This document shows positions 1 to 10,027 of a DNA stretch of 35,518 bases, one piece after another. Origin of the DNA: Prorocentrum cordatum (taxonomy: Eukaryota; Sar; Dinophyceae; Prorocentrales; Prorocentraceae). Position 1 is the stretch's first letter, and each line of letters opens with the position of its first letter. The stretch spans positions 27,501 to 63,018 of the forward strand of contig CAUYUJ010003538.1 of NCBI GenBank assembly GCA_963575745.1, in the 5' to 3' direction. Below the pieces are notes generated by a model. The model was given only the letters and a program-made list of their open reading frames with translations. It was not told where the DNA came from and made no database searches. The position numbers and the translations under genes were made by a program.

Positions 1-640
1 CAAGGCGATGAGCTGCTCGGGTGGATGGTGATGCCTGGCCCCGCTTTTGGCCCGCTTGTCTGCCTCGTCGTTGCCAAGCTTCTGCAAATGCGTGACGCGC
101 CTTCCCTGGGCCACGTTCAGCGTGGACTGTCCTTTCACCTGGGCAAAGCATTGATCCGGGAAGAGCCCCCCCCCCACCCCCCCACCCCCATAGTGGCAAC
201 CTCCCTGCTGTGAGCTCGGGCGCGCTTGGCCCCCGACGCCCATGCGAAGTCTCTGCAGACCGAAAGTGAGCTCTTGCAGTCCGAGAGGAGGGTCCACGTG
301 CCAAGCGGCAGCCTGCATGCCTGGCAAATCGCGTTGTCCCCTTCCGCCCTTGGCCACTTGCATTGGGCCGACCTGCCTCAGAGTCGAACCGCAAACACGT
401 CAAACTCTCCTCCATTCTTTGTCGCGAGCAATAGCGGCGCACCCCGCCACTTTGACTTCAGAAGTGTCCGTCAGCATGTCGCTGCCATCGACAGACGCGT
501 AACCATCCTCCACCGAAATCACCTCCGTCTCGTCTACGTCTATGGAATCAAACTCGGCCGGCCCGGGCTGGCGAGAGAAAGCTTGCGCCAGGCTCTGCAA
601 AATACCTCTGGCAAGCTTCTCCTGCTCGGCATGGGGCAAC
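1..640 (-). pseudogene. RNase H domain of the LINE relic (partial)
   Basis: RNase H removes the RNA strand of the RNA/DNA hybrid during retrotransposition. A VDGSDML stretch at about 472-492 matches the first catalytic Asp motif (DGS). Near the window edge (55-75) the frame reads GNDEADKRA, the usual last motif with the catalytic Asp (GN-x-x-AD), preceded by VKGQS, the usual VKGH-like strand. Between the two motifs the frame breaks near 400 and again around 130-220, where poly-C runs occur. The domain is truncated by the window start, so its true C-terminus is not visible. Confidence 0.7.
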
Positions 641-704
641 TTGCCAATCTCCGTTGCTGCTCGCCGAAACTAGGTCGGGGATCAACGTCTGCCACCTTCC
701 AGCG

Positions 705-1024
705 TTAGCACCGCATCAGAAATACCTGTGAAACAACGCCCCAGGAGCAATGCCGCATCGGGTGCACGGGTGAACTCGAGCCCAACGCCAGTGACCACCC
801 GAAAAGAGGCCTCTCAAAATCCTCCTCTCGCGTGGGGGCATCTTCCTCGCCCCCATGACCGACTGGAGCAAAACCTCGCGAAATGTCTCCGAGCCCGCGT
901 CCTTCATCCTCACCGTGCAGAGTGCGCAACGCAAAACGACTGATGCGTCGCTGCGCTCATTCCTTGGCAAAGCCCACGGAAAACTCTGCTGAGTAAAATG
1001 CCGTGCTCCAGTACCTCTCTTCAT
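705..1024 (-). pseudogene. LINE relic: region between RT and RNase H with Cys/His tail
   Basis: One open frame of about 100 codons ends with HPCTRCGIAPGALFHRYF. The C-x2-C followed by H resembles the small Cys/His segment found after the reverse transcriptase thumb in LINE proteins (often CPRC...HRLW). The upstream part is Arg-rich and helical, as expected for the thumb/connection. It lies between the reverse transcriptase and RNase H remains in the expected order. The assignment rests on position plus a short motif. Confidence 0.5.
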
Positions 1025-2210
1025 AATGTGCCACCTCCTCCGCTGAAGTCATGGACCGCGCTTTCCTGCGCAGCGAGACTGACGTGGCTGCCGCTGGCTT
1101 CCTGACTGCGCGCCAAGCCTGAGGGTCCTGCAACAGTGGGCGAGCCTCCACAATCAAAAGTCATTGACCAGCTTGCTCGTGACCATGCCCGCTGCCAGAA
1201 CGGCGGCGAAAGTCTGCATTGCGCCCGGCGTTGCAATCGCCAGCGGGCCCGAGCGCCATCCACTTTCACAGAATTGCAGGGCGAGGCCTACATGGGCCCC
1301 TGGTTGGAGCCTGTCCCCAGCGCACAGGAAGGACATTCTGAGTTGCTGGACGCTGCCATCTGGGGCCCCAGCGACACTGCGACCCCGGAAACTTCTAGCA
1401 AGTGCACCAGCGCGACGGACCGCAGAACGTTTCACTCCAAGGCCTTGCCACGGCGCCCCCCCCCCGAGATCCCGATGATATTCCTCGCGCCTCAGGAATG
1501 GAATATGGACGGGTGACGTGGGCGGGCCAGGAATCCTGGAGGTCAACATCAATTGCGTAAAACACTTGCATGCCCCTGACGAGCAAGCCCATCTTGCCCC
1601 ATGATACCGGGGGGCCTCTCGACTTGTCTTGTTCCGCGAAGTCGGGCATCTCGCGCCGATGCGCCGCGACGTCGCGACTGCCCTCAGTTGGCCAGACCAG
1701 CGGCGCGCGGGCACTCTGCGATGACCGACCCGATGGCACGCCACACGCCTTCAGTTGAACGCGAACGCTCATGCGCGGACCTCCCGGGCCCTCTGCACAA
1801 ACAGCAGAATGGCTTCAAAAGCCGAATTGGAAAGCCTGTCTTTGGCAGCACGCGACAATTCTCTGCGGCTGATCACTACATGAAACTTTCTGATAATTAC
1901 AAACCCACGGACACGGATAAATCACACGCAGGGGCAGCACTCGACGAAATGCCGCAAATCCACGGCGGCTTGCCGCGAGGCTTCCGACGAGGAGCCCCGA
2001 TATAACTTGCCCCGAGGGCGGCCCCCCATTCAGCCACCCCCCTGCGCCCCAGCCTAGACCATATCATTCCGATGAGGAGGAGGAGACCACTCGGGCGCAC
2101 TCCATTGGAGTTGAGCAAGAAACGCAAAGAGAGTAAGCATCGTGTCAGCGACTTCTCAGCAGCCTTCCCAGCGCTGCAACTGGGCAGTGGGGGCCTCGAG
2201 CAAAACATCT
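1021..2210 (-). pseudogene. Reverse transcriptase remains of the LINE relic
   Basis: At about 2000-2125 the minus strand reads NSNGVRPSGLLLLIGMIWSR, matching the conserved early palm segment of LINE reverse transcriptases (GGVRPIGL-type), followed by RRGVAEW. At about 1530-1570 the text QVFYAIDVDLQ stands where the catalytic YxDD loop is expected (YIDDVDLQ-like), so the double Asp is lost. Downstream pieces LAAGMVTSKLVNDF and AVHDFSGGG fit the following conserved blocks. Several frame changes and stops separate these blocks. The enzyme is not functional. Confidence 0.7.
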
Positions 2211-2299
2211 GGCGGGCGGACGATCAAGCTCGGATGGAACTCGCCCCGCCCCAACGCCGTCTGAGCTTTGAAAGTTCGCTGCGCTGCCTTGACGCGCTC

Positions 2300-3020
2300 G
2301 GCCTCAAGTCTAGGGGCAGCAGAGACTCCTCGACGTCCCAAGCGAAGGGATGGGCATCGCAATCTCGCTCAGGCCCGGCCATTCACCTATATTTTCCTGG
2401 AAAGCGTCGCCCCGCACAGTTGGCAGGCCACTTGAATCCTGGCCCCCAGGCCCCGCCACACTGGGCCCCTGAAAGAACCAGGTCGTTAGACAAGAACAAT
2501 GCTGAAACGCGAGCTCTGAAAAATCCATCTCGCGTGCTCTGGCGGCGGCTGCGTCCGCAGACGTGTGTGTCGGCAATGGGTCCCGAACGAACTTGCACGC
2601 GGCTCCTCTGGGCGCTTCTTGGGAGAACTGCTGCAAACAAATATTGCAGTCGCTCGTCGAAGCCGGTCTCACGAGACCCACCCCCTACCCCAACGTTCCG
2701 CGCGACCTCCGGCTCTCTGAGACGACGCTCGGCCCTGACCTCCGAGCAGGGCTGGTGGAGTCTGACGCGCGCGCGCCCTTTGCATGGTGAGACGCCTGAT
2801 GCTGAATCTGTGGGTTAGGGCTCTTGACCGATTCGCGCGCAGGGAGCGCATTTTCCAGGCGACGACCAAATTCTCGACCGCGGCATCTCTGCGCGTCTGG
2901 CTCTGGAGTGACACAGAACACACACAGGAAAGACCCGGATGAAACCGACGCCGCGCCAGACTGCACGCCGACTCTCCTTCCGACTCAAAGCCGACCAATG
3001 CGACGCACCCCCCCGCGCCA
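2300..3020 (-). pseudogene. LINE relic: linker between endonuclease and RT
   Basis: This stretch holds overlapping minus-strand open frames (2310-2681, 2685-2966, 2815-3021). None shows a motif I recognise. Its position between the endonuclease-like and reverse-transcriptase blocks fits the long variable linker of LINE proteins. I infer that it is the frame-broken linker and see no independent gene here. Confidence 0.4.
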
Positions 3021-3650
3021 AGGCTTGCCCCGAATGAGGCAGCTCGAAAACATCGGGCTCGACCCCTCTACGCGTGTAGATCTCTCCGAGCCCAGCAGGG
3101 GCAAGTTTGAAGACCCAGCGGGGGCCTGCAAAGGCGGCCGCCGAGACTGGGGCCGACGGGCAAACGGGGGCAACACATCGCTGATCATGAAAAATCTAAG
3201 TGGGCGTCGCTGCACGTTGGCTTGCCGCCGCGCGCGACATCCGCGCGCGCAGAAGTCACACCCAACGCAAATCTGCTCTGAGATACGGCCCTCGGCCGAA
3301 ACACTCTGCTTCAGAAGTCCAACCGCCTGCAATGCTGCAAATCGCTCGGGCGAAAGCAATGACCTGCGCACTAACCGAGCACCGCGCGCTGGAAGAACAG
3401 TCTGGTCTTGTCTAGTCGATCTGGTGCTTGGACACGGCACTCGCAATGTTCGCCACTGTCAACGCCCCCATCCCGCTGGACGCATCCGCGACCTTCTTCC
3501 CAGTCGCCGCGCATCCGCTGGCCAGGAACATGTAGCCTCGCTCGCGCGCCCAGCTCGGCGCGGAACGAAGCTGGTCGTCACTGCGCAGCCAATGCTCTTG
3601 GCCGACCATGTCGGGCTGGTCCTGCTGGTCTAACATGGTCCACTCTTAAA
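3020..3650 (-). pseudogene. AP-endonuclease-like domain of the LINE relic
   Basis: This domain nicks target DNA in LINEs. At about 3519-3609 the minus strand reads GQEHWLR followed by SWARERGYMFLASG; QEH matches the catalytic Glu strand (VQEHH-type) of endonuclease/exonuclease/phosphatase-fold proteins in such elements. Near 3185-3225 CSDAHLDFFMISDVLPP can be read across a frame change and resembles the last strands (IDYFLVSxxL). Stops at about 3412 and frame changes break the domain. It is identified by motif order and is not active. Confidence 0.6.
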
Positions 3651-3840
3651 AGGCCTGCATCGTACCCCAATCGGGGCTGTTGTACGACATGAGGGATAAC
3701 GTGGTCGAGGCATGCAGCTGATCCAACGCTGATCGACCAGCTCCGCGCTGGACTTGTCTTCGCAACTGATGGCCCCCAAGAAACGCACGGGGCCGTCGCG
3801 TCGTCGTCGTCGCCGCCTGGAGACCTGAAAGCTTTAGCTC

Positions 3841-4990
3841 TTAAGAATCATGGACTTCAACCACCATGCGTAACTTGGAACTGCTTGCGCTTGATCTTGA
3901 CAAGGCACGCGCACCCTGGTCTGCCGTCCTTTCAGCAGGATGGCAATCGATAGGAGCAAAATCCTCCTGTTGACAGCGAGCGAGCACGGGCTCGCACGAT
4001 GGCCTCCTCAGCCCCCTCCTCCACGTACTCTGTGACAAGTTCGCGGAGGGTCAAGGGCCCCAGTTCAGCTGGAGCCTAAGGGTGAGACACTTGACGACTG
4101 CACTTCTCCGGCGGTTCAGCGACGGCGCCACTCCCTCGCCCACGCAGCGCGGCCACCAGCAAAAGGGCAGCCTTCTTTGCGTCACCGATGCTGTCCATGT
4201 CCGCGAGCACCTCCGCCAACTTCGCTTCGCCCACGGCAGGCTCAGCAGTCTCGTTTGGCGCCCGCGCTGAGATCGCTCCTCCAGCTCGGCTTCCAGCTTC
4301 TCGTACGCTGCCTGGTTCTCCTCGATGGCCGCGCCCGCCTGCACGAGTGCTCGGCGGGCGGCCTCCACCACGGCCTGGGCCGCTGCTCTGTTTGCAATGG
4401 CCTTCTATTTCTGCTTGCGGGCATGCTCCTCTCGGCGCGAAAGAACAGGAAGCGCCGCCCCCAAGGACTTGTTATCATGTAGTTTGCTGCGGGCTGCCTC
4501 CAGCTGGTCTTGAGCAGCCAACAGCTTCGGTTTCGCCCAATCACCTTTGACAGACTCGAACCGCTGAGCGCGTTCAGCCAGCGAGCCAATATCCTCCCGA
4601 CGTGTTGGCTCGTTGCTTGCCGCACTCTCGACATCCATCTTTGGAGCACTGGTTCCTCCCTTGAGAGGGGCATTCCCCTTCTCGAGCTCCAGAAAGCGGC
4701 GCTCGAACTTGGTGATGGTAGTGAGGGGTTGGTTCGGGTCCTGCGCACTGCGCTGGCTGCTGTTCGTTGAGGAGGAGGATGCTGGTCGTACACACTTGAA
4801 CTTGGCCAACTTGTGAACCTTACACTTGTAGCAACGTCCAGTACCGCTGCAAGTTGGCAAAGAGGTACACAAGATTTCTTATGAACGCAAAACTTACACA
4901 TCCAGTCCAATGTCGTCCATGGTATTGGGGCTATGTCGTCGTTGCGATTGATGTTCGGGGGTGGATTCCCTGAGCGATGCGGATTTATGC
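3841..4990 (-). pseudogene. LINE relic: Cys-rich and coiled-coil N-terminal region
   Basis: The frame from 4872 reads a basic Cys-containing start (CSGTGRCYKCKVHKL), then an Ala/Glu/Lys-rich coiled coil (LLAAQDQLEAARSKL, later YEKLEAELEERSQRG). One TAG at 4405-4407 interrupts an otherwise continuous frame to about 4260. The coil then continues in another frame (EAKLAEVLADMDSIGDAKK) to a second TAG near 4078, and on to LTLRELVTEYVEEGAEE and a run ending near 3841. Just upstream, another frame reads WMCKFCVHKKSC, so the Cys-rich start is split by a frameshift near 4860. A zinc-binding plus coiled-coil N-terminus fits the pre-endonuclease part of dinoflagellate LINE proteins. Confidence 0.6.
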
Positions 4991-5060
4991 TCCAGCAAGA
5001 CCTCCCTGAACATCCGAATCGTAGCCGCGGACAACATACCCGTGCTCTGCCACGGGCACG

Positions 5061-5312
5061 GAGGAGGACGAGGAGGAGGAGGACGAGGAGGAGGACGGGG
5101 AGGAGAGGGAGGGGAAGGAGGAGGAGGGGGATGGGGAGGGGGGGAGGAGGAGGAGGAGGAGGAGGAGGACGAGGAGGAGCAGGAGGAGGAGGAGGAGGAG
5201 GAGGAGGAGGAGGAGGGGGAGGAGGAGGAGGAGTAGGAGGAGGAGGAGGAAGGAGAGGAGGAGGAGGAGGAGGAGGAAAAAAAATGAGGAGGAGGAGGAG
5301 GAAGAGGAGGAG
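5061..5312 (+). repeat. GGA-rich purine microsatellite
   Basis: A nearly pure purine tract of GGA units with single GAC and GGG variants begins next to the 5' end of the LINE relic. All three frames are open on both strands only because the unit is a triplet (poly-Glu, poly-Gly, poly-Arg), so no protein is called. Confidence 0.9.
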
Positions 5313-5895
5313 CCTCCCCCAAGGGGGGGGGGCGGGGAGCGGGGCCCCGAGGAACGGCAGCCGGGCCGTGTGGGCAGTCGGGGCGGGGGCGCGCTGCGCT
5401 CGCCACAGCATGCGCCCGAGCGCGAACATGCGCGGGGGGGGTCCCAGCCCGGCCCGACCGCCTTTCTTCTATATTCGCAGCCAGTGGGGGAGAGAGAGAG
5501 GGGGGGGGCGGTAGGGCGCATGACTAGGAGACAAACGAACCTACCTCGCTTTTGACCACCCTCGCTTCCAAAAGATACCAAACGATACCAGGCTACGGCC
5601 CGCACCAGTCAGGTCGCTTGACGAGGAGGCGTGTGGTATGACTTGGTTTTGTCTGGAAGCGAAAGCGGGGTAGGTAATTCACGCTCTGAATGACGTGGCG
5701 CCCCCCACCCCAAGACTGTGGTGCCCCGACGCACTGCGGCAGTGCCGGGGACGTACTAACGGGGGGGGGCGCTGCGTGATGGGGGGGATGGGGCGGAGGG
5801 GAGGGCGCACAACGCGCGTTATGGCCCTGAAGGTAGAAACACTCTCCTCCCGACGCGCGATCGTTACCGTTGATCGGAGGGGGAAGAAACCAGAA
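5313..5895. other. Stretch without recognised genes, G-run rich
   Basis: GC-rich sequence with several G runs and a short GA dinucleotide run near 5490. The open frames are short and show no motif. I see no gene, RNA or repeat copy here. Confidence 0.5.
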
Positions 5896-5899
5896 GGTA

Positions 5900-6035
5900 C
5901 CGATGCCGTTGCTCCCCGAACCCCGCCCGGGGCATATTCGGACCAGGATGTCGGCGGTAATTCAGCCGCCGCGACGAGAGTCCCCGCCGAGGCCCCAGAA
6001 AGGAGAAACGAGGGAAGGGTAGCAGTATATATCGG
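5900..6035 (+). repeat. Dispersed repeat family H, copy 1
   Basis: The segment starts TTGCTCCCCGAAC, has CCGGGG, then GACCAGGAT, then CGACGAGAG, and ends GGGTAGCAGTATAT. The same order of blocks recurs at 18385-18500, 19160-19225, 19963-20085, 23950-24078 and 29410-29535, with roughly 70-80% similarity judged by eye. There is no coding potential. This copy is the most diverged of the long ones. Confidence 0.6.
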
Positions 6036-6039
6036 TTCC

Positions 6040-6828
6040 TTTTCCTCCTCCGACAGGGGGGGGGGGGGGATGGGGAGGGGCGGCAAGCGCCAGTGACGAG
6101 CGTTGCGCGCCAGAGGACAATGAAAAACACACGCTGCCCTGCAGCAACGGCGAGGCCGCTCGGCGGGCGCGCCTCTAGGCAGCGTGGCGTGCCCTGCTCT
6201 GCGAGCACAACCGCCAGTCCTCCGCCGCGATCACCCCCCAGCCGTACCCCACTCTCATCCGCTTCACTCCCAACCACGCGGGCTGCGGCAGAGGCTGAGG
6301 CGAGCGTGCAACGCAAGAGCGCCCTCGTGCCTCGCACGAGTCAGAAAACCGGAAAAACACGAATCAGGGATGGATGAAAAAGCTCCTCCAAGGATGGCGG
6401 AACAGAGCAAAGACAGACGGCCCGAGGACTGGAAAAGAGGAGACATCAGGCTCCGCCGCCGTGCCTTGTGCACGTTGAAACGCAGGCAGAAATACCAAGG
6501 TCTGCCTGGCAGGGTTTCTGTACTGTAATGGGGGGCTTCCCACCCAGACTCGCGTATCCCTGCACGCGCCGCCACCAAGACAAGGCCACGATCCCTAATA
6601 AACACTGGCGTGGCGGAGAGCCCAACCCGTCTGCGCGCGTTGAAACCATCAGCAAACCCGCTGAACGCACAAGGAGTTCGTAACGGGGGGTCCGCAACAC
6701 CCTTGGCAGCGTCGCTGGAGCGCGTCGGAACGGGCACGTTGCACGCGGTCGCGCGGCTCCAATCACGCACGGGCAGTGCACGTTGCACGTGGTACGGAGC
6801 ACGGGGGCGGGGACAATCACATCAGGAG
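6040..6828. other. Stretch without recognised genes
   Basis: Mixed GC-rich sequence. Open frames on both strands overlap and show neither strong codon bias nor motifs. No tRNA, snRNA or repeat copy was recognised. Confidence 0.4.
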
Positions 6829-6831
6829 GCG

Positions 6832-7040
6832 TAGGAGGAGGAGGAGAAAGAGGAGGAGGAAAAAGAGGAGGAGGAGAAAGAGGAGGAGGAGAAAGAGGAG
6901 GAGGAGAAAGAGGAGGAGGAGAAAGAGGAAGGAGGAAAGAGAGGAGGAGGAGGAGGAGAGGAGGAGAAAGAGGAGGAGGAGAAAGAGAGGAAGGAAGGAG
7001 GAGGAGAAAGAGGAGGAGGAGGAGGAGGCGGAGGAGGGGG
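6832..7040 (+). repeat. GGA/GAA purine microsatellite
   Basis: The tract consists of AGGAGGAGGAGAAAG-type blocks, a 15-bp higher-order unit repeated about ten times before it becomes irregular. It is purine-only over nearly 200 bases, so H-DNA formation is possible. Frames through it are artefacts of the triplet unit. Confidence 0.9.
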
Positions 7041-7183
7041 CGCACGCACGGAAAATCAGGAGCAGAGGAAGCAAAGGACTCACCAGGAGCAGGAGGCACT
7101 CGAGCCCAGCTCGTGGCTAAGCCTCGGGAGCAGCATGACGGCCCGACCGACAGATGATGGCGATAACACAAAACCTCACAAGC

Positions 7184-7350
7184 CAGTCGCGAAATCCCAA
7201 ACCGAAGGGCAAGGGCACGCGAGACTTGATCGTGGTCAATAGTCGGGAGTGATCAGAAGGCCCGATGGGCATCATCAGAAGGCGGTAGCGAAATCACAAA
7301 ACGAAGGGCAAGGGCACGCGAGCCATACTCGTGGTCAAGGAGTCGGGTCA
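7184..7350 (+). repeat. Two-copy direct repeat, about 98-bp spacing
   Basis: The block AAGGGCAAGGGCACGCGAG with its flanks (GCGAAATC before, TCGTGGTCAA after) occurs near 7188-7250 and again near 7286-7350. The spacing differs from the 90-bp satellite that follows, and the sequences are unrelated, so this is a separate small tandem duplication at the satellite's left edge. Confidence 0.7.
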
Positions 7351-7429
7351 GAAGGACGACGATTCTCCTCGTTTTGGTACCCAACCCTGCCGCTGGAGCC
7401 CTCGGTGGAGGTCCCGAGGGGCTACGAAA

Positions 7430-9290
7430 CTCGCGAGCGATGTGCGGGAATGGTCGGGGCGTCGACATGTGAATCCTGCCATTGGGGCCTTCGATTGAGC
7501 TCCCTGGGGAACCACGAAATGTGTGAGGGGTGTGCCCAAAGGATCGGGGCGGCAGCATGTGACCCCTGCCACTGGGGCCTTCGGTGGAGGTGCCTACACA
7601 GGGCCCAAAAAAAGGTGAGGGATGTAGCGACATGGCCGGGGCGGCGGGACGTGAGCCCTGCCACCGGGGCCTTCGATGGAGCTCCCTAAAGAGGACCACG
7701 AGGCGTGTGCTGGGTGCGCCGAAGTGGTCGGGGCGGCGGCGTGTGAACCCTGACACTGGGGACTTCGGTGGAGCTCCACACAGGGCAGTTCTGAATACAT
7801 GGGATTCATATACATAAAGGATTTTTAATACATCATTAATTCATGAATAAATTAACGCGTGGACTCATCGTTGTTTTGAACACTAAATCCCTGCATTCTT
7901 AATACATGATCCGTACGCGGAACATGTATTAAAAACGGCACTGTAGGGGGACCACGGAACGTGCGAGGGGCGTGCCGACATGGTCGGGGGCGGCGGGCCA
8001 CGGAGCGCGTGCGAGGGGCGCGCCTAACCGCGTGGACGGCGGCATGCGAAGCGTGCCACGGGCGCCTTCGGTGGAGGTAACGGAGCGGCGGCATGTGCAT
8101 CCCGCCAGTGACGCCTTCGATGGAACTCTCTAAGAGGCACGAAACGTGTGCGGGATGCGCCGAAATGGTCGGGGCGGCGGCATGTGAACCCTGCCACCCG
8201 TCCGTGGAGCTCCGTAGAGGGTGACGAAATGTGTGAGTGGAGTGTACCAGAATGGTCGGGGCGGCGGCATGTGAACTCTGCCATTGGAGCCCTCGGTGGA
8301 GCTCTAGAGCGGGACCACAAAACGTGTGTTGTACTGAAAAATTGTGGGGGCGGCGGCATGTGAGCCAGTACACTGGGGCCTTCGGTGGAGCTCCATAGGG
8401 GGACCACAGAACGGGTGAGAGGATGTGCCGAAAAAGACTGGGCGGCGGCATGTGAACTCTGCCAGTGGGGCCCTCGGTGGACCTCTCTAGGGGCCATGAA
8501 ACGTGTGAGAGGATGTGCCGAAATAGACTGGGCGGCGGCATGTGAACTCTGCCAACGGGGCCCTCGGTGGAGCGCCCTGGGGGGACACGGAATGTGTGAG
8601 GGGTGTGCCGACATGGTCGGGGCGGCGGCATGTGAACCCTGCCACTGGGGCCTCGAATGGGACTCCCTAGGGGACCACGACACGTGTGAGGGATGTGCCG
8701 GAATGGTCGGGGCGGCAACATGTGAACCCTGCCACAGGGGCCTTCCGTGGGAGCACCTAACGGAGCCACGAACCATGTGAGGCGTACCGACATGGTCGGG
8801 GGGCGGTATGCGACCCCTGCAACTAGGGCCTTCGATGGAGCTCCCCTAGGGGACCACGACCCTGCCACCAGGGCCTTCGGTGGTTCCGAAGGGTGCCATG
8901 AAATGTGTGAGGGGTGTGCCACAATGATCGGGGCGGCGGCATGTGCACCCCGCCATCTGGGCCTTCGGTGGAGCTCCAGGGGGGGCCACGAAGTGTGTGC
9001 GGGTGCGCCGAAATGGTCGGGGCGGCGGCATGTGAATCATCCTGCCACTGGAGCCTTCGGAGGAGCTCCCTAGGGGGCCATGAACCTTTTGAAGGATGTA
9101 CTGAAAAAGTGGTCGGGGCGGCGGGATGTGAGCCCTGCCACTGGGACCTTCGGTGGAGCTCCCTAAAAGGGCCACGAAACGTGTGAGGGGTGTACCGAGG
9201 CAGTTTGGGGCGGCATGTGAACCCTGCCACTGGGGCCTTCGATGGAGCTCCTGAGGGGGCCGCGAATAGTGTGATGGGTGCGCCGATATG
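7430..9290 (+). repeat. Satellite array with 90-bp unit (about 20 copies)
   Basis: The unit contains GGTCGGGGCGGCGGCATGTG, then CCTGCCACTGGGGCCTTCGG, then GGAGCTCCCTAGGGG and CACGAAACGTGTGAGGG. Between about 8434 and 8720 the spacing is 90 bp; elsewhere indels shift it. Because 90 is divisible by 3, long frames stay open on both strands. The plus frame gives a 30-residue unit with two C-x2-C pairs (CEGCA ... CEPCHWGL); the minus frame gives a Pro/His/Arg-rich unit. I call it satellite DNA because indels break the frame repeatedly and no start or splice context is visible. A degenerate repeat-protein gene cannot be excluded. Confidence 0.85.
7786..7943. mobile_element. AT-rich inverted-repeat insertion inside the satellite
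   Basis: The GC-rich 90-bp unit is interrupted by about 158 bp of AT-rich DNA. Its ends are inverted: left CAGTTCTGAATACATG, right end reverse-complemented CAGTGCCGTTTTTAATACATG. The ATACATG/C motif recurs inside (near 7793, 7830, 7901 and, inverted, 7923). The satellite unit resumes directly after it with TAGGGGGACCAC. This looks like a MITE-type element. A clear target duplication is not visible. Confidence 0.6.
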
Positions 9291-9344
9291 GACAAGAGGC
9301 GACGTGCGGACGAGACGTGTGAGGAGTGTGGCGGAAAAGTGGTG

Positions 9345-9429
9345 AGGATGGTGATGGTCATAACGATAATGATACTGATGATGGTGATGGTGATGATGGT
9401 GATGATGATGATGATGATGGTGTTGATGG

Positions 9430-9468
<39 letters not shown>

Positions 9469-9547
9469 CGGCATGATGCCGACCACGGTGATGATGATGC
9501 TGCTGATGATGATGAAAATGATGATGATGATGATGATGATGATGATT

Positions 9548-9595
<48 letters not shown>

Positions 9596-9633
9596 GTGAT
9601 GACGACATGATGCCGACCATGGTGATGATGGCG
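9345..9633 (+). repeat. GAT trinucleotide tract with an internal duplication
   Basis: An imperfect (GAT)n/(ATG)n tract. A non-triplet marker, GGCATGATGCCGACC near 9469 and GACATGATGCCGACC near 9603, appears twice about 130 bp apart, showing that part of the tract was duplicated as a block. All-Met, all-Asp or all-Ile frames through it are meaningless. Confidence 0.9.
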
Positions 9634-10025
9634 TCAAGGATGGTGCTGACGAAAAGGACGAGGAGGAAGAGAAGCAGGAGAAAAAAGCAAGGGGGAAGGG
9701 GGTGGAACAGGAGAGGGAGGAGACGTGCGGAGCTGGAGCTGCGCATTCAAGACGAGGACCCAACGCGCAAGAGGGTTGGGACAACAAATGGACCCGCGTT
9801 CCTGACGCCACGATCCCTCGTACGAATCTGTCTGCCCGCGTTCCCGGCTTCCAAGACGGGCAAGGCAGGGCAATTAAGGACACGAAGATGGCGAACGATG
9901 CAGCGAATACGGCCCAAGATAGCCCGAGGGTCCAAAATGGCCACAAGCGAATCAGTAATGTTTGCGTAAGTTTCACGTTCTCCCCGTTTTGGTGTGCCCA
10001 TCAGCTCATGACGGCCCATGAACCT
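9634..10025. other. Stretch without recognised genes
   Basis: A purine-rich first part (9650-9740) is followed by about 280 bp of complex sequence without a motif. Nothing supports a gene. Confidence 0.4.
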
Positions 10026-10027
10026 TA

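Larger units (their letters stand above)
1..5030 (-). mobile_element. Decayed LINE-like (non-LTR) retrotransposon with RNase H
   Basis: Pieces of one long retrotransposon protein can be read on the minus strand in the order expected for a LINE: Cys-rich start (about 4900), coiled coil (4850-4260), AP-endonuclease-like domain (3650-3150), reverse transcriptase (2210-1020), Cys/His tail (775-716), RNase H (640-1). No single frame spans it. In-frame TAG codons, for example at 4405-4407, and many frame changes break it, so it is a relic. Sequence resemblance is by eye to dinoflagellate LINE proteins. The 3' end lies outside the window; the 5' end is near the GGA tract that starts at 5061. An element with RNase H after the reverse transcriptase fits the I/R1/jockey-like side of LINEs, but the exact clade cannot be set from this. 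Confidence 0.8.

Noticed and set aside
4894-5605. Long open frames rich in Ser, Pro, Leu or Gly/Arg/Glu across the GGA tract
   Set aside because: All are produced by the triplet microsatellite, are open in several frames and on both strands, and show no non-repeat coding text beyond the LINE relic.
7852-8922. 356-codon minus-strand open frame in the satellite
   Set aside because: The 90-bp unit keeps frames open on both strands. The frame has no start context, and indels between units show no frame protection.
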